Of a stretch of 64,000 nt of DNA, positions 42,868-52,697 are shown in pieces. The notes beneath the pieces were generated by a model. The model ran no database searches. It saw only the letters and a list, made by a program, of their open reading frames with translations, and had not been told where the DNA came from. A program made the position numbers and the translations under genes. Within the stretch, counting starts at the first letter, position 1, and every line of letters begins with the position of its first letter. The DNA comes from Franconibacter pulveris DSM 19144 (GTDB lineage Bacteria > Pseudomonadota > Gammaproteobacteria > Enterobacterales > Enterobacteriaceae): NCBI GenBank assembly GCA_000621185.1, contig KK211222.1, forward strand, positions 671,765 through 735,764. The letters are read 5' to 3'.

Positions 42868-44012
42868 TGATAAAGCTGGAAAACCTCACCAAACAGTTCA
42901 CGCAGAAGAACGGCCAGACCGTGAACGCGGTCGACAACGTTAACCTGAACGTGCCCGAGGGCGAAATGTGCGTGCTGCTCGGCCCTTCCGGTTGCGGCAA
43001 AACCACAACGCTTAAGATGATTAACCGTCTCATCGCCCCCACCAGCGGCAAGATCCTCATCAACGGCGAAGACACCACCGGTCTTGATACCGTGACGCTG
43101 CGCCGCAACATCGGCTATGTCATTCAGCAGATAGGCCTGTTTCCGAACATGACCATTGAAGAGAACATCACCGTGGTGCCGCGCATGCTGGGCTGGGATA
43201 AGGCGAAGTGTAAAGCGCGCGCCACCGAACTGATGTCGATGGTGGCGATGGACCCGAAACGCTTTCTCAACCGCTATCCGAAAGAGATGTCCGGCGGGCA
43301 ACAGCAGCGTATTGGGGTGATTCGCGCGCTGGCGGCGGATCCGCCGGTGTTGCTGATGGATGAGCCTTTCGGCGCGGTCGACCCTATCAACCGCGAAGTT
43401 ATCCAGAACCAGTTTCTGGAAATGCAGCGCCAGTTAAAGAAAACCGTGATGCTGGTGAGCCATGATATTGACGAAGCGCTGAAGCTTGGCGACCGCATCG
43501 CCGTGTTCCGCCAGGGAAGAATCGTTCAGTGCGCCAGCCCTGACGAGCTGCTGGCGAAGCCGGCGGACGAATTTGTCGGCTCTTTCGTCGGCCAGGACCG
43601 TATCCTGAAGCGTCTGCTGCTGGTGCAGGCGGGCGATGTGACAGAGGCGCAGCCGACCATCACCGTGCGCCGCTCCACCTCGCTTGCTGAAGCCTTCGCC
43701 CTGATGGATGACAACGATATGCGCTCCATTACTGTCGTGGATGAAAACGAAAAGCCGCTGGGCTATGTAAAACGCCGGGAGGCGCGCGGCGCGACCGGCG
43801 CATGCGCCGATCTGCTGCATCCGTTTCGCGTCACGGGCAAAGCGGAAGATAACCTGCGCGTCGTGCTCTCCAGACTTTATGAGCACAACACTGTCTGGAT
43901 GCCGATTGTGGATGAAGAAGGCCGCTACAGCGGAGAGATTTCGCAGGATTATATCGCCGATTACCTGAGCTCGGGCCGCACCCGCCGGGTGCTGAACACC
44001 CCTGCCGGCTAA
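42867..44012 (+). CDS. osmV: Osmoprotectant ABC transporter ATPase OsmV
   Basis: 381 residues. ABC domain with Walker A GPSGCGKTT, signature MSGGQQQR, Walker B LLMDEPFGAVDP and switch His (VSHDIDEAL); the C-terminal third (about 260-375) holds CBS-type modules that in OpuA relatives sense ionic strength. Last gene of the operon, ending at a bidirectional terminator. Confidence 0.92.
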   Translation: MIKLENLTKQFTQKNGQTVNAVDNVNLNVPEGEMCVLLGPSGCGKTTTLKMINRLIAPTSGKILINGEDTTGLDTVTLRRNIGYVIQQIGLFPNMTIEENITVVPRMLGWDKAKCKARATELMSMVAMDPKRFLNRYPKEMSGGQQQRIGVIRALAADPPVLLMDEPFGAVDPINREVIQNQFLEMQRQLKKTVMLVSHDIDEALKLGDRIAVFRQGRIVQCASPDELLAKPADEFVGSFVGQDRILKRLLLVQAGDVTEAQPTITVRRSTSLAEAFALMDDNDMRSITVVDENEKPLGYVKRREARGATGACADLLHPFRVTGKAEDNLRVVLSRLYEHNTVWMPIVDEEGRYSGEISQDYIADYLSSGRTRRVLNTPAG

Positions 44013-44024
44013 GCGACGTAGCCC

Positions 44025-44060
44025 CTAAAAAAAACGCCTCCCGCGGGAGGCGTTTTCGTT
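44025..44060. terminator. Bidirectional intrinsic terminator between osmV and bioD
   Basis: AAAACGCCTCCC and GGGAGGCGTTTT form a 12-bp near-continuous palindrome (44031-44056) with A/T runs on both sides, serving both convergent genes. Confidence 0.9.
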
Positions 44061-44074
44061 ATGGCGGAAACAGG

Positions 44075-44764
44075 TCAGACGGCTTTCGCGCACGCCGTCA
44101 GCCCCAGCGCGGAAATATCCACATAGTGGCTCAGCTCCCGCTGCTCGGCGCGCGGCAGATAAGGCAGCTCGCCCACCAGCGGACCGGGCAGCTTTTTGCT
44201 CAACACGTCGATGATTTCCGCATAGTGCGCCAGGCCGGGATTAATACGGTTCGCCACCCAGCCGATGAGCGGCAGCCCGTCGTTGGTAATGGCCTGCGCC
44301 GTTAACAGCGCATGGTTGATGCACCCTTCCTGAATACCCACCACCATCAGCACCGGCAACTGTTCCTGCACCACCCATTCCGAAAGCGGCCGCAGATCGT
44401 TCATCAGGCTGCGCCAGCCGCCGGTTCCCTCTATCACGACATGGTCGGCCTGCATGCTCAGGCGCGCCAGTCCGTCGGAAAGCAGGGTGTAATTAATCGG
44501 GCAACTGTGCGCCACGCTGCTCTCATCTTCGCTCAGGGCGATGGGGTTGATGGCGTGGTAAGGGAGTTCGAGGGTTGAGACGCTTTGCAGCACCAGGGCA
44601 TCCCGGTTGCGTAATCCTTCCGGCGTCTCTTTGCTGCTTTTGGCGACAGGCTTAAACCCCACCACGCTTTTGCCGCTGGCGGCCAGGGCCTGCAGTAGCG
44701 CGCGCGACACCACTGTCTTCCCGACAGAAGTATCCGTACCGGTTATAAAGAAACGCTTAAGCAT
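44075..44764 (-). CDS. bioD: Dethiobiotin synthase (BioD2/YnfK-type)
   Basis: 229 residues. P-loop FITGTDTSVGKT at residues 6-17, VGFKPVAKSS and VIEGTGGWRSLM, all diagnostic of dethiobiotin synthetase. It closes the ureido ring with CO2 and ATP in biotin synthesis. Position next to mlc corresponds to E. coli bioD2 (ynfK), the second copy outside the bio operon. ATG 44764 (GGAG upstream) is preferred to GTG 44776. Confidence 0.92.
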   Translation of the reverse strand: MLKRFFITGTDTSVGKTVVSRALLQALAASGKSVVGFKPVAKSSKETPEGLRNRDALVLQSVSTLELPYHAINPIALSEDESSVAHSCPINYTLLSDGLARLSMQADHVVIEGTGGWRSLMNDLRPLSEWVVQEQLPVLMVVGIQEGCINHALLTAQAITNDGLPLIGWVANRINPGLAHYAEIIDVLSKKLPGPLVGELPYLPRAEQRELSHYVDISALGLTACAKAV

Positions 44765-44887
44765 CACTGACTCCACGGTTATGCTCAGATAAATACAAAC
44801 GAGAATAATTCAGTGGCGAAAGTGTAAAATAAGACGGTTGGCCTCAGATTGAGGTAGCGCAATTTTTGGTGGATGAGGTAAAAATTG

Positions 44888-46105
44888 TTACCCCTGCAAC
44901 AGACGAATCAATAACGAACCGTTATACATCGCATCTTTCACCAGCGCGGCGCCCGCCATGGTGCCCCGGTTAGAGAACTGCGTGCTCTCGACGCTGATAT
45001 GGTTGCTGTAGGCTGGCAATGCCTGCTGGCGAATGCAGTTTTCAATGGCGGGAAAGAGAATATCGGCCGCGCGGTTTAGCGGCGAGCCGATTAAAATTTT
45101 CTGCGGATTAAACAGGTTGACCATAATGGCCAGAATGCGCCCGACGTTGGTGCCAACGCCGAGAATAATGTCGCGGGCCAGCAGATCGCCGCTTAGCGCC
45201 GCGTCGCAAAGCGATTCAACGCTAAGCGGCTGACCATGCAGCATAGAGCCCATCGACTGGTTCATCCGCTGCTGCGCCAGCTCCAGCACGCTGTCGATGC
45301 TGGCGATGGTTTCCAGGCAGCCGTGGTTGCCGCAATAGCAGCGTTTGCCGTAAGGGTCTACCTGAGTGTGGCCAATTTCGACCAGCGAACTGCTGCCCGC
45401 GTGCAACAAGCGCCCGTCGGTTATCACCCCGGCGCCCACGTTGTGGTCAATCACTACCTGAATAACATCCCGCGCGCCGCGCGACGCGCCGAACAGCGCC
45501 TCGGCCATGGTCCAGGCGCTGATATCGTGCTGAATGAACACCGGCACGCCGGTATGCGTTTCCAGCGCCTCGCCGAGCGGCATATCGGTGATGTCATAGA
45601 AAGGCATCTGTCGGACCAGGCCGCTTTCGGTATCAATGACGCCTGGCAGCGTAATGGCGATGGCGGTCAGCCGCTCCAGCTTCTGCTGGTGACGGATGAA
45701 AAAGGTATCGACATGCTGGATGATGCGCGCAAGCAGCGGCGCTTCGGCCGTCAGCGGCAAGTCGAGCTGCTCCTCCACCACCAGCTTGCTGCTTAAGTCA
45801 CGCAGCGCGAGGTTGATTTCGCCACGGTTGATGCGCACTGAAAGGTAATGCCAGGCCTCGGTTTCCACCGCCAGCCCAACGGCAGGCCGTCCGCGGCTGC
45901 CCGGCTCCTGAATTTCCGTCTCCTGCACCAGATGCGCTTCGAGCATCTCACGAACAATTTTGGTTATGCTGGCGGGCGCGAGTTGCGCGAGGCGAGAGAG
46001 GTCGATACGTGACACCGGGCCGAGCTGATCGATCAGACGATAAACTGCGCCTGCATTGGTTTGTTTTATTTGATCAATATGGCCCGGCTGGCTATCAGCA
46101 ACCAC
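44888..46105 (-). CDS. mlc: Transcriptional repressor Mlc (ROK family)
   Basis: 405 residues, closely matching E. coli Mlc. N-terminal winged helix (GPVSRIDLSRLAQLAPASITKIVREM), ROK domain with zinc motif CYCGNHGCLETIAS and C-terminal NGSLLIRLLQG amphipathic helix needed for repression. Mlc represses ptsG, manXYZ, malT and itself and is pulled off DNA by dephosphorylated PtsG. The start is GTG 46105, the same codon as E. coli, with AAGGA eight bases upstream; an in-frame ATG 46126 is rejected. Confidence 0.96.
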   Translation of the reverse strand: MVADSQPGHIDQIKQTNAGAVYRLIDQLGPVSRIDLSRLAQLAPASITKIVREMLEAHLVQETEIQEPGSRGRPAVGLAVETEAWHYLSVRINRGEINLALRDLSSKLVVEEQLDLPLTAEAPLLARIIQHVDTFFIRHQQKLERLTAIAITLPGVIDTESGLVRQMPFYDITDMPLGEALETHTGVPVFIQHDISAWTMAEALFGASRGARDVIQVVIDHNVGAGVITDGRLLHAGSSSLVEIGHTQVDPYGKRCYCGNHGCLETIASIDSVLELAQQRMNQSMGSMLHGQPLSVESLCDAALSGDLLARDIILGVGTNVGRILAIMVNLFNPQKILIGSPLNRAADILFPAIENCIRQQALPAYSNHISVESTQFSNRGTMAGAALVKDAMYNGSLLIRLLQG

Positions 46106-46116
46106 GTCTTGCTTCC

Positions 46117-46138
46117 TTATTTTCACGCTGCGAAATAA
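46117..46138 (-). promoter_or_regulatory. Candidate Mlc autoregulatory operator
   Basis: TTATTTTCACGCTGCGAAATAA: half-sites TTATTT and AAATAA in inverted orientation with a 10-bp spacer, the arrangement of Mlc/NagC-type operators, lying just upstream of the mlc GTG. Confidence 0.65.
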
Positions 46139-46199
46139 ACCTTCGGCTATGGTGAAGCACTTCTACACATATCGTCAAATATTTCACCATGCTTGTGAT

Positions 46200-47132
46200 T
46201 TACCGCACATTTTTTAGCGCCATCGCTGTGGGAGAGAGCGTTAACGCCGCTTCGCTGACCAGCGTCATAAAGCGCTCGCTGGCGGCGCTTATCTCATGGT
46301 GCTTAGACCAGACCAGCCACATCTCCGATACCGCGTCCGGCTCTTCAATTGCCACCCAGCGCATCTCCTCCAGCCGCACCCGCTGAAACGAGGCGGGCAG
46401 AATGGAGACGCCAAGTCCCGCCGCCACCAGCCCGATGATGGTCATCGCCTCTCCCACCTCCTGGGTTATCTGCGCCTTTACGCCGTAGCGGCGCAGCAGA
46501 CCAATAATGTCGTCATAAAGCCCGGTACCGACGTGCGGGTCGAAAAAGACGAACGGCTCATCCGCCAGCTCGCGCAGCGAGATTTTCTCCCGGGCGGCCA
46601 GCGGGTGTTCGCGGTGCAGCATCGCCATCAGCGGCTCACGCAGGATGAGCCGCCAGGCCAGCGTATCCGGCAACGGCGTGTTGCGCATCAGCCCGACATC
46701 CAGCGCGCCTTCGTTAAGCGGCGCTATCTGCGCGCGGGTGTTTATCTCCAGCGTCTGCAAATGCACGTCCGGATAACGCTGACGAAAAAGCGAAAGGCTG
46801 TCTGAAATGGCGCGGATAAAAGGCGCCGAGGAGGTAAAGCCGATGCGCAACTCGCCCGTCTCCCCCGCATGCAGCCGCCCGGCGCGCACGGCGGCGGCCT
46901 CCACCTGGCTTAAGATTTGTCGACTGTCGGCCAGAAACTGCAGCCCCGCCGCCGTTAAGCTGACGCTGCGGTTGGTGCGCGCCAGCAACCGGGCGCCAAT
47001 CTGCGCTTCCAGCAGCTGGATCTGCTGGCTCAGAGGCGGCTGGGAGATATTCAGCCGGGCGGCGGCGCGGCCAAAATGAAGCTCTTCGGCGACTGCAACG
47101 AAGTAGCGTAAATGACGCAGTTCGATATTCAT
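46200..47132 (-). CDS. ynfL: LysR-family regulator YnfL
   Basis: 310 residues. N-terminal LysR winged helix (LRHLRYFVAVAEELHFGRAAARLNISQPPLSQQIQLLEAQIGARL) and a LysR substrate domain. Position and divergent arrangement with the MFS gene ynfM match E. coli ynfL-ynfM, so it probably controls that exporter. Its inducer is unknown. Confidence 0.93.
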   Translation of the reverse strand: MNIELRHLRYFVAVAEELHFGRAAARLNISQPPLSQQIQLLEAQIGARLLARTNRSVSLTAAGLQFLADSRQILSQVEAAAVRAGRLHAGETGELRIGFTSSAPFIRAISDSLSLFRQRYPDVHLQTLEINTRAQIAPLNEGALDVGLMRNTPLPDTLAWRLILREPLMAMLHREHPLAAREKISLRELADEPFVFFDPHVGTGLYDDIIGLLRRYGVKAQITQEVGEAMTIIGLVAAGLGVSILPASFQRVRLEEMRWVAIEEPDAVSEMWLVWSKHHEISAASERFMTLVSEAALTLSPTAMALKNVR

Positions 47133-47253
47133 ATTTTTAAAATATCATTTGAGATTATTAATATATTAGACAGAAGATTACGCGCTTTCTACCCTGAAAA
47201 GAAGGCGATACCCGTGGCCTGCAACAGCGGGGATGATGATTCAGGACATAACT

Positions 47254-48504
47254 TTGAGCCGTACCACTACAGCCAGCGAACTGACCCCCGCGCGCGCTGA
47301 CGTTCAGGGCGTTAAAACGCCGGTCACCCACATCAAGCGCGGCACGCCGCTGTTTATGCGCGTCACGCTGGCCCTCTTTTCGGCGGGCCTCGCCACTTTC
47401 GCCCTGCTCTACTGCGTCCAGCCTATTCTGCCGGTACTCTCGCATGAGTTCGGCGTAACGCCTGCCGAGAGCAGTATGTCGCTTTCCATCTCCACCGCCA
47501 TGCTCGCCGTCGGCCTGCTCTTTACCGGCCCGCTGTCCGACGCCATTGGCCGTAAAAATGTGATGGTGACGGCGCTGCTGCTCGCCTCGTGCTGTACGCT
47601 GCTTTCCACCCTGATGACCAGCTGGCATGGCATTTTGTTAATGCGCGCGCTGATTGGCCTCTCCCTGAGCGGCGTGGCGGCGGTGGGCATGACCTATCTT
47701 TCTGAAGAGATCCACCCGAGCGTGGTCGCCTTCTCAATGGGGCTTTACATCAGCGGCAACTCCATCGGCGGCATGAGCGGACGACTGCTGAGCGGCGTGG
47801 TGACCGATTTCTTTGGCTGGCGCGTGGCGCTCGCCGCTATCGGCTGCTTTGCCCTCGCGGCGGCGCTCATGTTCTGGAAGATCCTTCCCGCCTCGCGTCA
47901 TTTCCGCCCCTCTTCCCTGCGCCCGAAAACGCTGTTTATTCACTTTCGCCTGCACTGGCGGGACGAAGGGCTGCCGCTGCTTTTCGCCGAAGGTTTTTTA
48001 CTGATGGGCGCGTTCGTTACCCTCTTTAACTACATCGGCTACCGGCTGATGCTTTCGCCCTGGCACCTGAGCCAGGCGATGGTGGGGCTGCTTTCTGTGG
48101 CCTATCTCACCGGCACCTGGAGTTCGCCTAAGGCGGGCGCGATGACCGCGCGCTTTGGCCGCGGCCCGGTGATGTTAGCCTTTACCGGCGTAATGCTCTG
48201 CGGCTTGCTGATGACGCTCTTCTCCTCGCTGTGGCTGATTTTCGCAGGCATGCTGCTCTTTTCGGCAGGCTTTTTCGCCGCCCACTCGGTCGCCAGCAGC
48301 TGGATTGGCCCACGGGCGAAGCGCGCCAAAGGCCAGGCTTCTTCGCTCTACCTGTTCAGCTATTATCTGGGTTCAAGCCTTGCCGGCACGCTGGGCGGCG
48401 TGTTCTGGCACGCCTGGGGCTGGAGCGGCGTGGGCGGTTTTATCGCCCTGCTGCTGGTGATGGCGCTCGGCGTCGGCGTACGTTTACACCATCGCGCCCA
48501 TTAA
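47254..48504 (+). CDS. ynfM: MFS transporter YnfM
   Basis: 416 residues, 12 TM helices, drug:H+ antiporter type with GPLSDAIGRKNVMV loop motif; closely matches E. coli YnfM (417), whose N-terminus begins SRTTT. TTG 47254 has AGGA seven bases upstream and gives that same N-terminus, so it is preferred to the ATG 47233, which has no signal. It may export arabinose or similar sugars. Divergent from ynfL. Confidence 0.9.
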   Translation: MSRTTTASELTPARADVQGVKTPVTHIKRGTPLFMRVTLALFSAGLATFALLYCVQPILPVLSHEFGVTPAESSMSLSISTAMLAVGLLFTGPLSDAIGRKNVMVTALLLASCCTLLSTLMTSWHGILLMRALIGLSLSGVAAVGMTYLSEEIHPSVVAFSMGLYISGNSIGGMSGRLLSGVVTDFFGWRVALAAIGCFALAAALMFWKILPASRHFRPSSLRPKTLFIHFRLHWRDEGLPLLFAEGFLLMGAFVTLFNYIGYRLMLSPWHLSQAMVGLLSVAYLTGTWSSPKAGAMTARFGRGPVMLAFTGVMLCGLLMTLFSSLWLIFAGMLLFSAGFFAAHSVASSWIGPRAKRAKGQASSLYLFSYYLGSSLAGTLGGVFWHAWGWSGVGGFIALLLVMALGVGVRLHHRAH

Positions 48505-48576
48505 CGGGCGGTGGGCCTCGTGTTTCAACGTGGTTAATGGTAGTTTCTTGCTTTGCCCATTCTGTCACGAGGCCTT

Positions 48577-50061
48577 ATGAAAATGACAAATTATCAGCAG
48601 CTTACCCGCACTTTCCTGCGGCTTTCCCGCTTCTCTCATCTCTCTTCCATCGCCAGCTGGGACATGTTCACCATGATGCCGCCCGGCGGCAGCCAGGCGC
48701 GCGGCGAAGCGCTGGCGGAGATGAGTGTGCTCACGCACCAGATCCTCACCGATAAACAGGTCGGCCAGTGGATTGCGGGCGCGGAGCAGGAAAACCTCAA
48801 CGACGTTGAGCGCGCTAATCTGCGGGAAATCAAACGTCATTACGAGCAGGCCTCGCTGCTGCCGGAAGCGCTGGTGGAAGCGAAATCGCTGGCGGGCAGC
48901 CGCTGCGAACACGCCTGGCGCACGCAGCGCCCCAATAACGACTGGGAAGGCTTTTCACAAAACCTGAAAGAGGTGGTGAAGCTGAGCCGCGAAGAGGCGA
49001 AGTTGCGGGCTGAAGCGAAAGGCTGCTCGCGTTACGACGCCCTGCTCGACATCTTTGAGCCGCAGATGACCAGCGCGCGCCTCGACGCGCTTTTCGCCGA
49101 TCTCAAAAGCTGGCTGCCGGACTTGCTCGCCCGGGCCACGGAGAAGCAGGCGCAGCGCACGCTTATCGCCCCTGAAGGGCCTTTCCCCACCGCCACACAG
49201 CGCGAACTGGGGCTGGAAGCGATGAAGATGCTCGGCTTCGATTTCAACGGCGGGCGGCTGGACGTGAGCGCACACCCTTTCTGCGGCGGCGTGCCGGAAG
49301 ATGTGCGTATCACCACCCGTTATAATGAAAACGAGCTTTTCAGCGCGCTGTTCGGCGTTATCCACGAGACCGGACATGCCCGCTATGAGCAGAACCTGCC
49401 GCGCGAATGGCCGGGCCAGCCGGTACAGCTGGCGCGCTCCACTGCGATTCACGAATCGCAAAGTCTTTTCTTTGAGATGCAACTGGGCCGCAGCGAGGCT
49501 TTCCTTACGCGTCTTTTACCGCACATTGTTCAGCGCTTTGGCGACCAGCCCGCTTTTGCGCCGGAAAATTACGTGGCGTGGAACCAGCGCGTGAAGCCGG
49601 GCTACATTCGCGTAGACGCCGACGAGGTAAGCTACCCGGCGCACGTCGTGCTGCGCTATGAGATAGAGCGAGCGCTGATCGACGGTGATATCGAAGTAGA
49701 AGATATTCCGGCGCTGTGGGATGAGAAAATGCAGGCGTGGCTGGGGCTCTCAACCAAAGGCAACTACCGCGACGGCTGCATGCAGGATATTCACTGGACC
49801 GACGGCGGCTTTGGCTATTTCCCGTCGTACACGCTTGGCGCCATGTATGCCGCCCAGCTGTTCCACGCCGCCCGCGCCGCGCTGCCGCAGCTTAACGCCG
49901 ATATCGCCCAGGGCGATTTCAGCGCGCTGTTCGACTGGCTGCGCCAGAATATCTGGCAGCACGGCAGCCGCTTCTCCACCTCGCAGTTGATTACCAATGC
50001 GACGGGTGAAGACCTCAGCGCGCGTTATTTCCGGGCGCATTTAGAAGCGCGCTATTTGTAA
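48577..50061 (+). CDS. M32 carboxypeptidase (Taq family)
   Basis: 494 residues, the normal length of carboxypeptidase Taq-type enzymes. Zinc motif HETGH (His263, Glu264, His267), third ligand Glu293 in HESQSLFFE, and the family signatures ITTRYNENE, GYFPSYTLGAMYAAQ and HPFCGGVPEDVR. It removes single C-terminal residues from peptides in the cytoplasm. ATG 48577 follows GAGG. Not part of the K-12 order here (asr follows ynfM in K-12). Confidence 0.94.
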   Translation: MKMTNYQQLTRTFLRLSRFSHLSSIASWDMFTMMPPGGSQARGEALAEMSVLTHQILTDKQVGQWIAGAEQENLNDVERANLREIKRHYEQASLLPEALVEAKSLAGSRCEHAWRTQRPNNDWEGFSQNLKEVVKLSREEAKLRAEAKGCSRYDALLDIFEPQMTSARLDALFADLKSWLPDLLARATEKQAQRTLIAPEGPFPTATQRELGLEAMKMLGFDFNGGRLDVSAHPFCGGVPEDVRITTRYNENELFSALFGVIHETGHARYEQNLPREWPGQPVQLARSTAIHESQSLFFEMQLGRSEAFLTRLLPHIVQRFGDQPAFAPENYVAWNQRVKPGYIRVDADEVSYPAHVVLRYEIERALIDGDIEVEDIPALWDEKMQAWLGLSTKGNYRDGCMQDIHWTDGGFGYFPSYTLGAMYAAQLFHAARAALPQLNADIAQGDFSALFDWLRQNIWQHGSRFSTSQLITNATGEDLSARYFRAHLEARYL

Positions 50062-50071
50062 GCGTTCCAAC

Positions 50072-50100
50072 TGGCGGGTGGGCGCTGCGCCTACCCGCCA
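50072..50100. repeat. REP-like extragenic palindrome
   Basis: TGGCGGGT and ACCCGCCA arms (8 bp) around GGGCGCTGCGCCT, 10 bp past the M32 gene stop. No T run; resembles the copy after speG. Likely a REP-type repeat. Confidence 0.45.
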
Positions 50101-50227
50101 TCAGACCGTTGCAAGCCCTTCTGTGGGTCATCAAGCATTGACGTGACATGCCCACACTTTAACGTAAACACTCCCACGCTAACGGCCATCCTGCAAAAAC
50201 ACGCTCAGCCGTTTGACCTTCGTTACG

Positions 50228-51685
50228 TTACTTGAGGGAAAGGCTGGCCTGCGCTGAAGACAGCCCAGAGGAGCGCCGGATAAGCCGGATACTTAGCCCG
50301 GCGCCACCGGCGAGGCATACCGCCATCGCCAGAAGCGCGACGATAAAGGCATGGGTGATATTTGCTCCGCTTTTGTCGTTATCCAGTATGCTGTAAAAAA
50401 TGCCGCCGATTACGGCGACGCTCAGCGCGGTGCTGATTTGTAACGCCGCGCTGGTGACGCCGGCAATCATGCCTGAGAACGGTGGCGCAACGCGGCCGGT
50501 CACCATCCGCACAAGCGTAGGCATCGCCAGCCCCTGGCCAAGACCGGTAACAAAAAGCAGTACGGCGAGCGGCAGCATAGCTGGCGGGTTGCCCGTCATG
50601 GTATTGGCAATCAACCATGCCAGGCCTGCTAACCCCAGGGTCTCGCATCCCATTCCGATTGCGCTCAGATAGTTTCCGACAAAACGCCTCAGGTAAGGCG
50701 TCAGCAACGGTCCGATCAGAAAGCCGACGCCAAAGGGCAGAAATACCAGGCCCGCGGACAGGGCGTTTAACCGCAACGCGCCTTGCAGATAAACAGAAAA
50801 TAAAAGAAAGAAGGCGCCGATGGAATAAAGCAGTAAAACGATCGCCAGTCCCTGGCCCAGCCCCGGCGCGCGCAACACAGCCGGATCAAGCAGCGGCGAG
50901 CCGCCCTTCTGGCTAAGACGACCTTCATAACGCCATAACAACGAGGCCAGCAGCGGGAATGCAAGAAATGACAGCCACGTCCACCAGGGCCACCCCGCCT
51001 CACGGCCTTCAATTAACGGCACAATCAGCGCGCTCAGCGTGACGGTTGCCAGCAGCGTGCCGACGGGGTCCAGTTTCTGTGCAGATTGCGCCCTCGTCTC
51101 TTTCAGCAGCGGCAGGCCAAACAGAATGGCCAGCAGCGCCACCGGCAGGTTAACAAGAAAAATAGCCCGCCACCCCAGGTGAAACAGGTCCGCTGAAATC
51201 AGAATGCCGCCCAAAACCTGTCCGATAACCGAGGCCAGGCCAAACACGGCGCCATAGATACTCAGCGCTAACGGTTTTTCCGCTTCCGGGAAAATGGCCT
51301 GCACGGAGGCCAGCGCCTGGGGCGCCATAATGGCGGCCGTGGCGCCCTGTAAGATGCGTCCGGTAATCAGTACCCACGGTGACCAGGCTAAACCGCACAG
51401 CAGCGATGCAGCGGCAAAACCGATAAGCCCAAGGAAAAACATCTTCCCACGACCATAAATATCGCCCAGCCGGCCGCCGGTAATTAATGTCACCGCATAC
51501 ACGGCAGCATAGGAGGAAATAACCAGCTGTTCAGCGGAGGAAGAGGCGCCCAGCTCGCCCTGAATGGCAGGCAGCGCAACATTAACGATAAAAAAATCGA
51601 GCGGCGGCAAAAATGCGCCGACCAGTAAAATGACAAACATTGCCCAGCGACGCGGCTCGGCTGGTGTGATGGCATGTGTCGACAT
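50228..51685 (-). CDS. DHA2-type MFS drug transporter (14 TM)
   Basis: 485 residues with about 14 TM helices: LLVGAFLPPLDFFIVNVALPAIQGELG in TM1 and loop motif GGRLGDIYGRGKMF, typical of the EmrB/QacA subfamily. Probably a proton-driven exporter of organic compounds. ATG 51685 follows GGGAG; a longer in-frame start is unsupported. It lies 137 bp downstream of the SDR gene on the same strand and forms a LysR-SDR-MFS module. Confidence 0.88.
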   Translation of the reverse strand: MSTHAITPAEPRRWAMFVILLVGAFLPPLDFFIVNVALPAIQGELGASSSAEQLVISSYAAVYAVTLITGGRLGDIYGRGKMFFLGLIGFAAASLLCGLAWSPWVLITGRILQGATAAIMAPQALASVQAIFPEAEKPLALSIYGAVFGLASVIGQVLGGILISADLFHLGWRAIFLVNLPVALLAILFGLPLLKETRAQSAQKLDPVGTLLATVTLSALIVPLIEGREAGWPWWTWLSFLAFPLLASLLWRYEGRLSQKGGSPLLDPAVLRAPGLGQGLAIVLLLYSIGAFFLLFSVYLQGALRLNALSAGLVFLPFGVGFLIGPLLTPYLRRFVGNYLSAIGMGCETLGLAGLAWLIANTMTGNPPAMLPLAVLLFVTGLGQGLAMPTLVRMVTGRVAPPFSGMIAGVTSAALQISTALSVAVIGGIFYSILDNDKSGANITHAFIVALLAMAVCLAGGAGLSIRLIRRSSGLSSAQASLSLK

Positions 51686-51822
51686 AGAACACTCCCTATG
51701 TAACGGTTGCGTCCCCCGCAAGAGACGCTTTTGTTATGGCAAAATGTGCGGTTAACCTGTTTTGCATGCTGGCGCGGGGCGAGCCGTACCGACGCCGAAT
51801 CGCCCCTACCGCGTACGGTCTG

Positions 51823-52569
51823 TCAGCGCATGCCGCCTGAGGCCAGAATCACCTCACCGGTGACCCACCCCGCGTCGTCTGATGCAAGAAATGAAACGAT
51901 CGGGGCAACATCCTGCACCTGGCCGATGCGGCCAAGCGGCGTCTGCTTTTCATTCCAGGTCTGGAAATCGGAGTTCATCGCGCCTGCACGATGGCTGCCT
52001 TCTGTTTCGATAAGACCCGGGTTGACCGCATTGACGCGTATTCCCCGGGGGCCGAGTTCTCGTGAGAGTACGCCAGTGATAGCGTCAATCGCCCCTTTGG
52101 CGCCGCTGTAGATGGCGCTCTCGGCGATAAAGACACGGGTGACGAACGAACTGATGTTAATGATGCTGCTGCCTTCTTTGAGGTGCGGCGCGGCGGCGCC
52201 AGTTAACAACAGCGGGCCCAGGACATTGATGTCAAACTGCCTGCGGTAGAGCGCTTCGGTGCTCTCTTCAATCCTGGCGAACTGATAAATACCGGCGTTG
52301 TTCACCACAATGTCCAGGCGCCCGAAATGGTCGATAGCCGAGTTGACCAGCGCCTCTACCTCCGCCTGGTTGGTGACATCCGCCGCTACCGCCACGGCCT
52401 GCCCGCCAGCGGCTTCAATCTCGGCAACGACCTTATCGGCGCCGCTTCTGTTTGAGGCGTAATTGACAATGACCTTCGCGCCGTCAGCCGCCAGCTGACG
52501 GGCAATGCCTGCGCCAATACCGCTGGAGCCGCCGGTCACAATGGCAACTTTGTTGTTTAATTTGTTCAT
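51823..52569 (-). CDS. Short-chain dehydrogenase/reductase (FabG-like)
   Basis: 248 residues, classical SDR. TGGSSGIG cofactor motif (residues 12-19), NNAG, catalytic Ser (ISSF) and YSGAK Tyr/Lys, ending in the FabG-type GEVILASGGMR. The NYASNRSGADKV stretch suggests NADP(H). Substrate unknown. Divergent from the LysR gene, which probably controls it together with the DHA2 exporter. Confidence 0.92.
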   Translation of the reverse strand: MNKLNNKVAIVTGGSSGIGAGIARQLAADGAKVIVNYASNRSGADKVVAEIEAAGGQAVAVAADVTNQAEVEALVNSAIDHFGRLDIVVNNAGIYQFARIEESTEALYRRQFDINVLGPLLLTGAAAPHLKEGSSIINISSFVTRVFIAESAIYSGAKGAIDAITGVLSRELGPRGIRVNAVNPGLIETEGSHRAGAMNSDFQTWNEKQTPLGRIGQVQDVAPIVSFLASDDAGWVTGEVILASGGMR

Positions 52570-52697
52570 CTCTTTCGCTTCCTGTATTGCCGCCCGGGGC
52601 GCCTTAGTTGAGGAAGCTATAGTGATATCGACAAAGTTGTTTTGGAACTGACACTTTTGTATATTCGATGTTCATTTTTGAACGGCGAGACGATGAC

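Noticed and set aside
44776..44776. GTG start for bioD
   Set aside because: The later ATG at 44764 has a good GGAG at normal spacing and gives the usual N-terminus.
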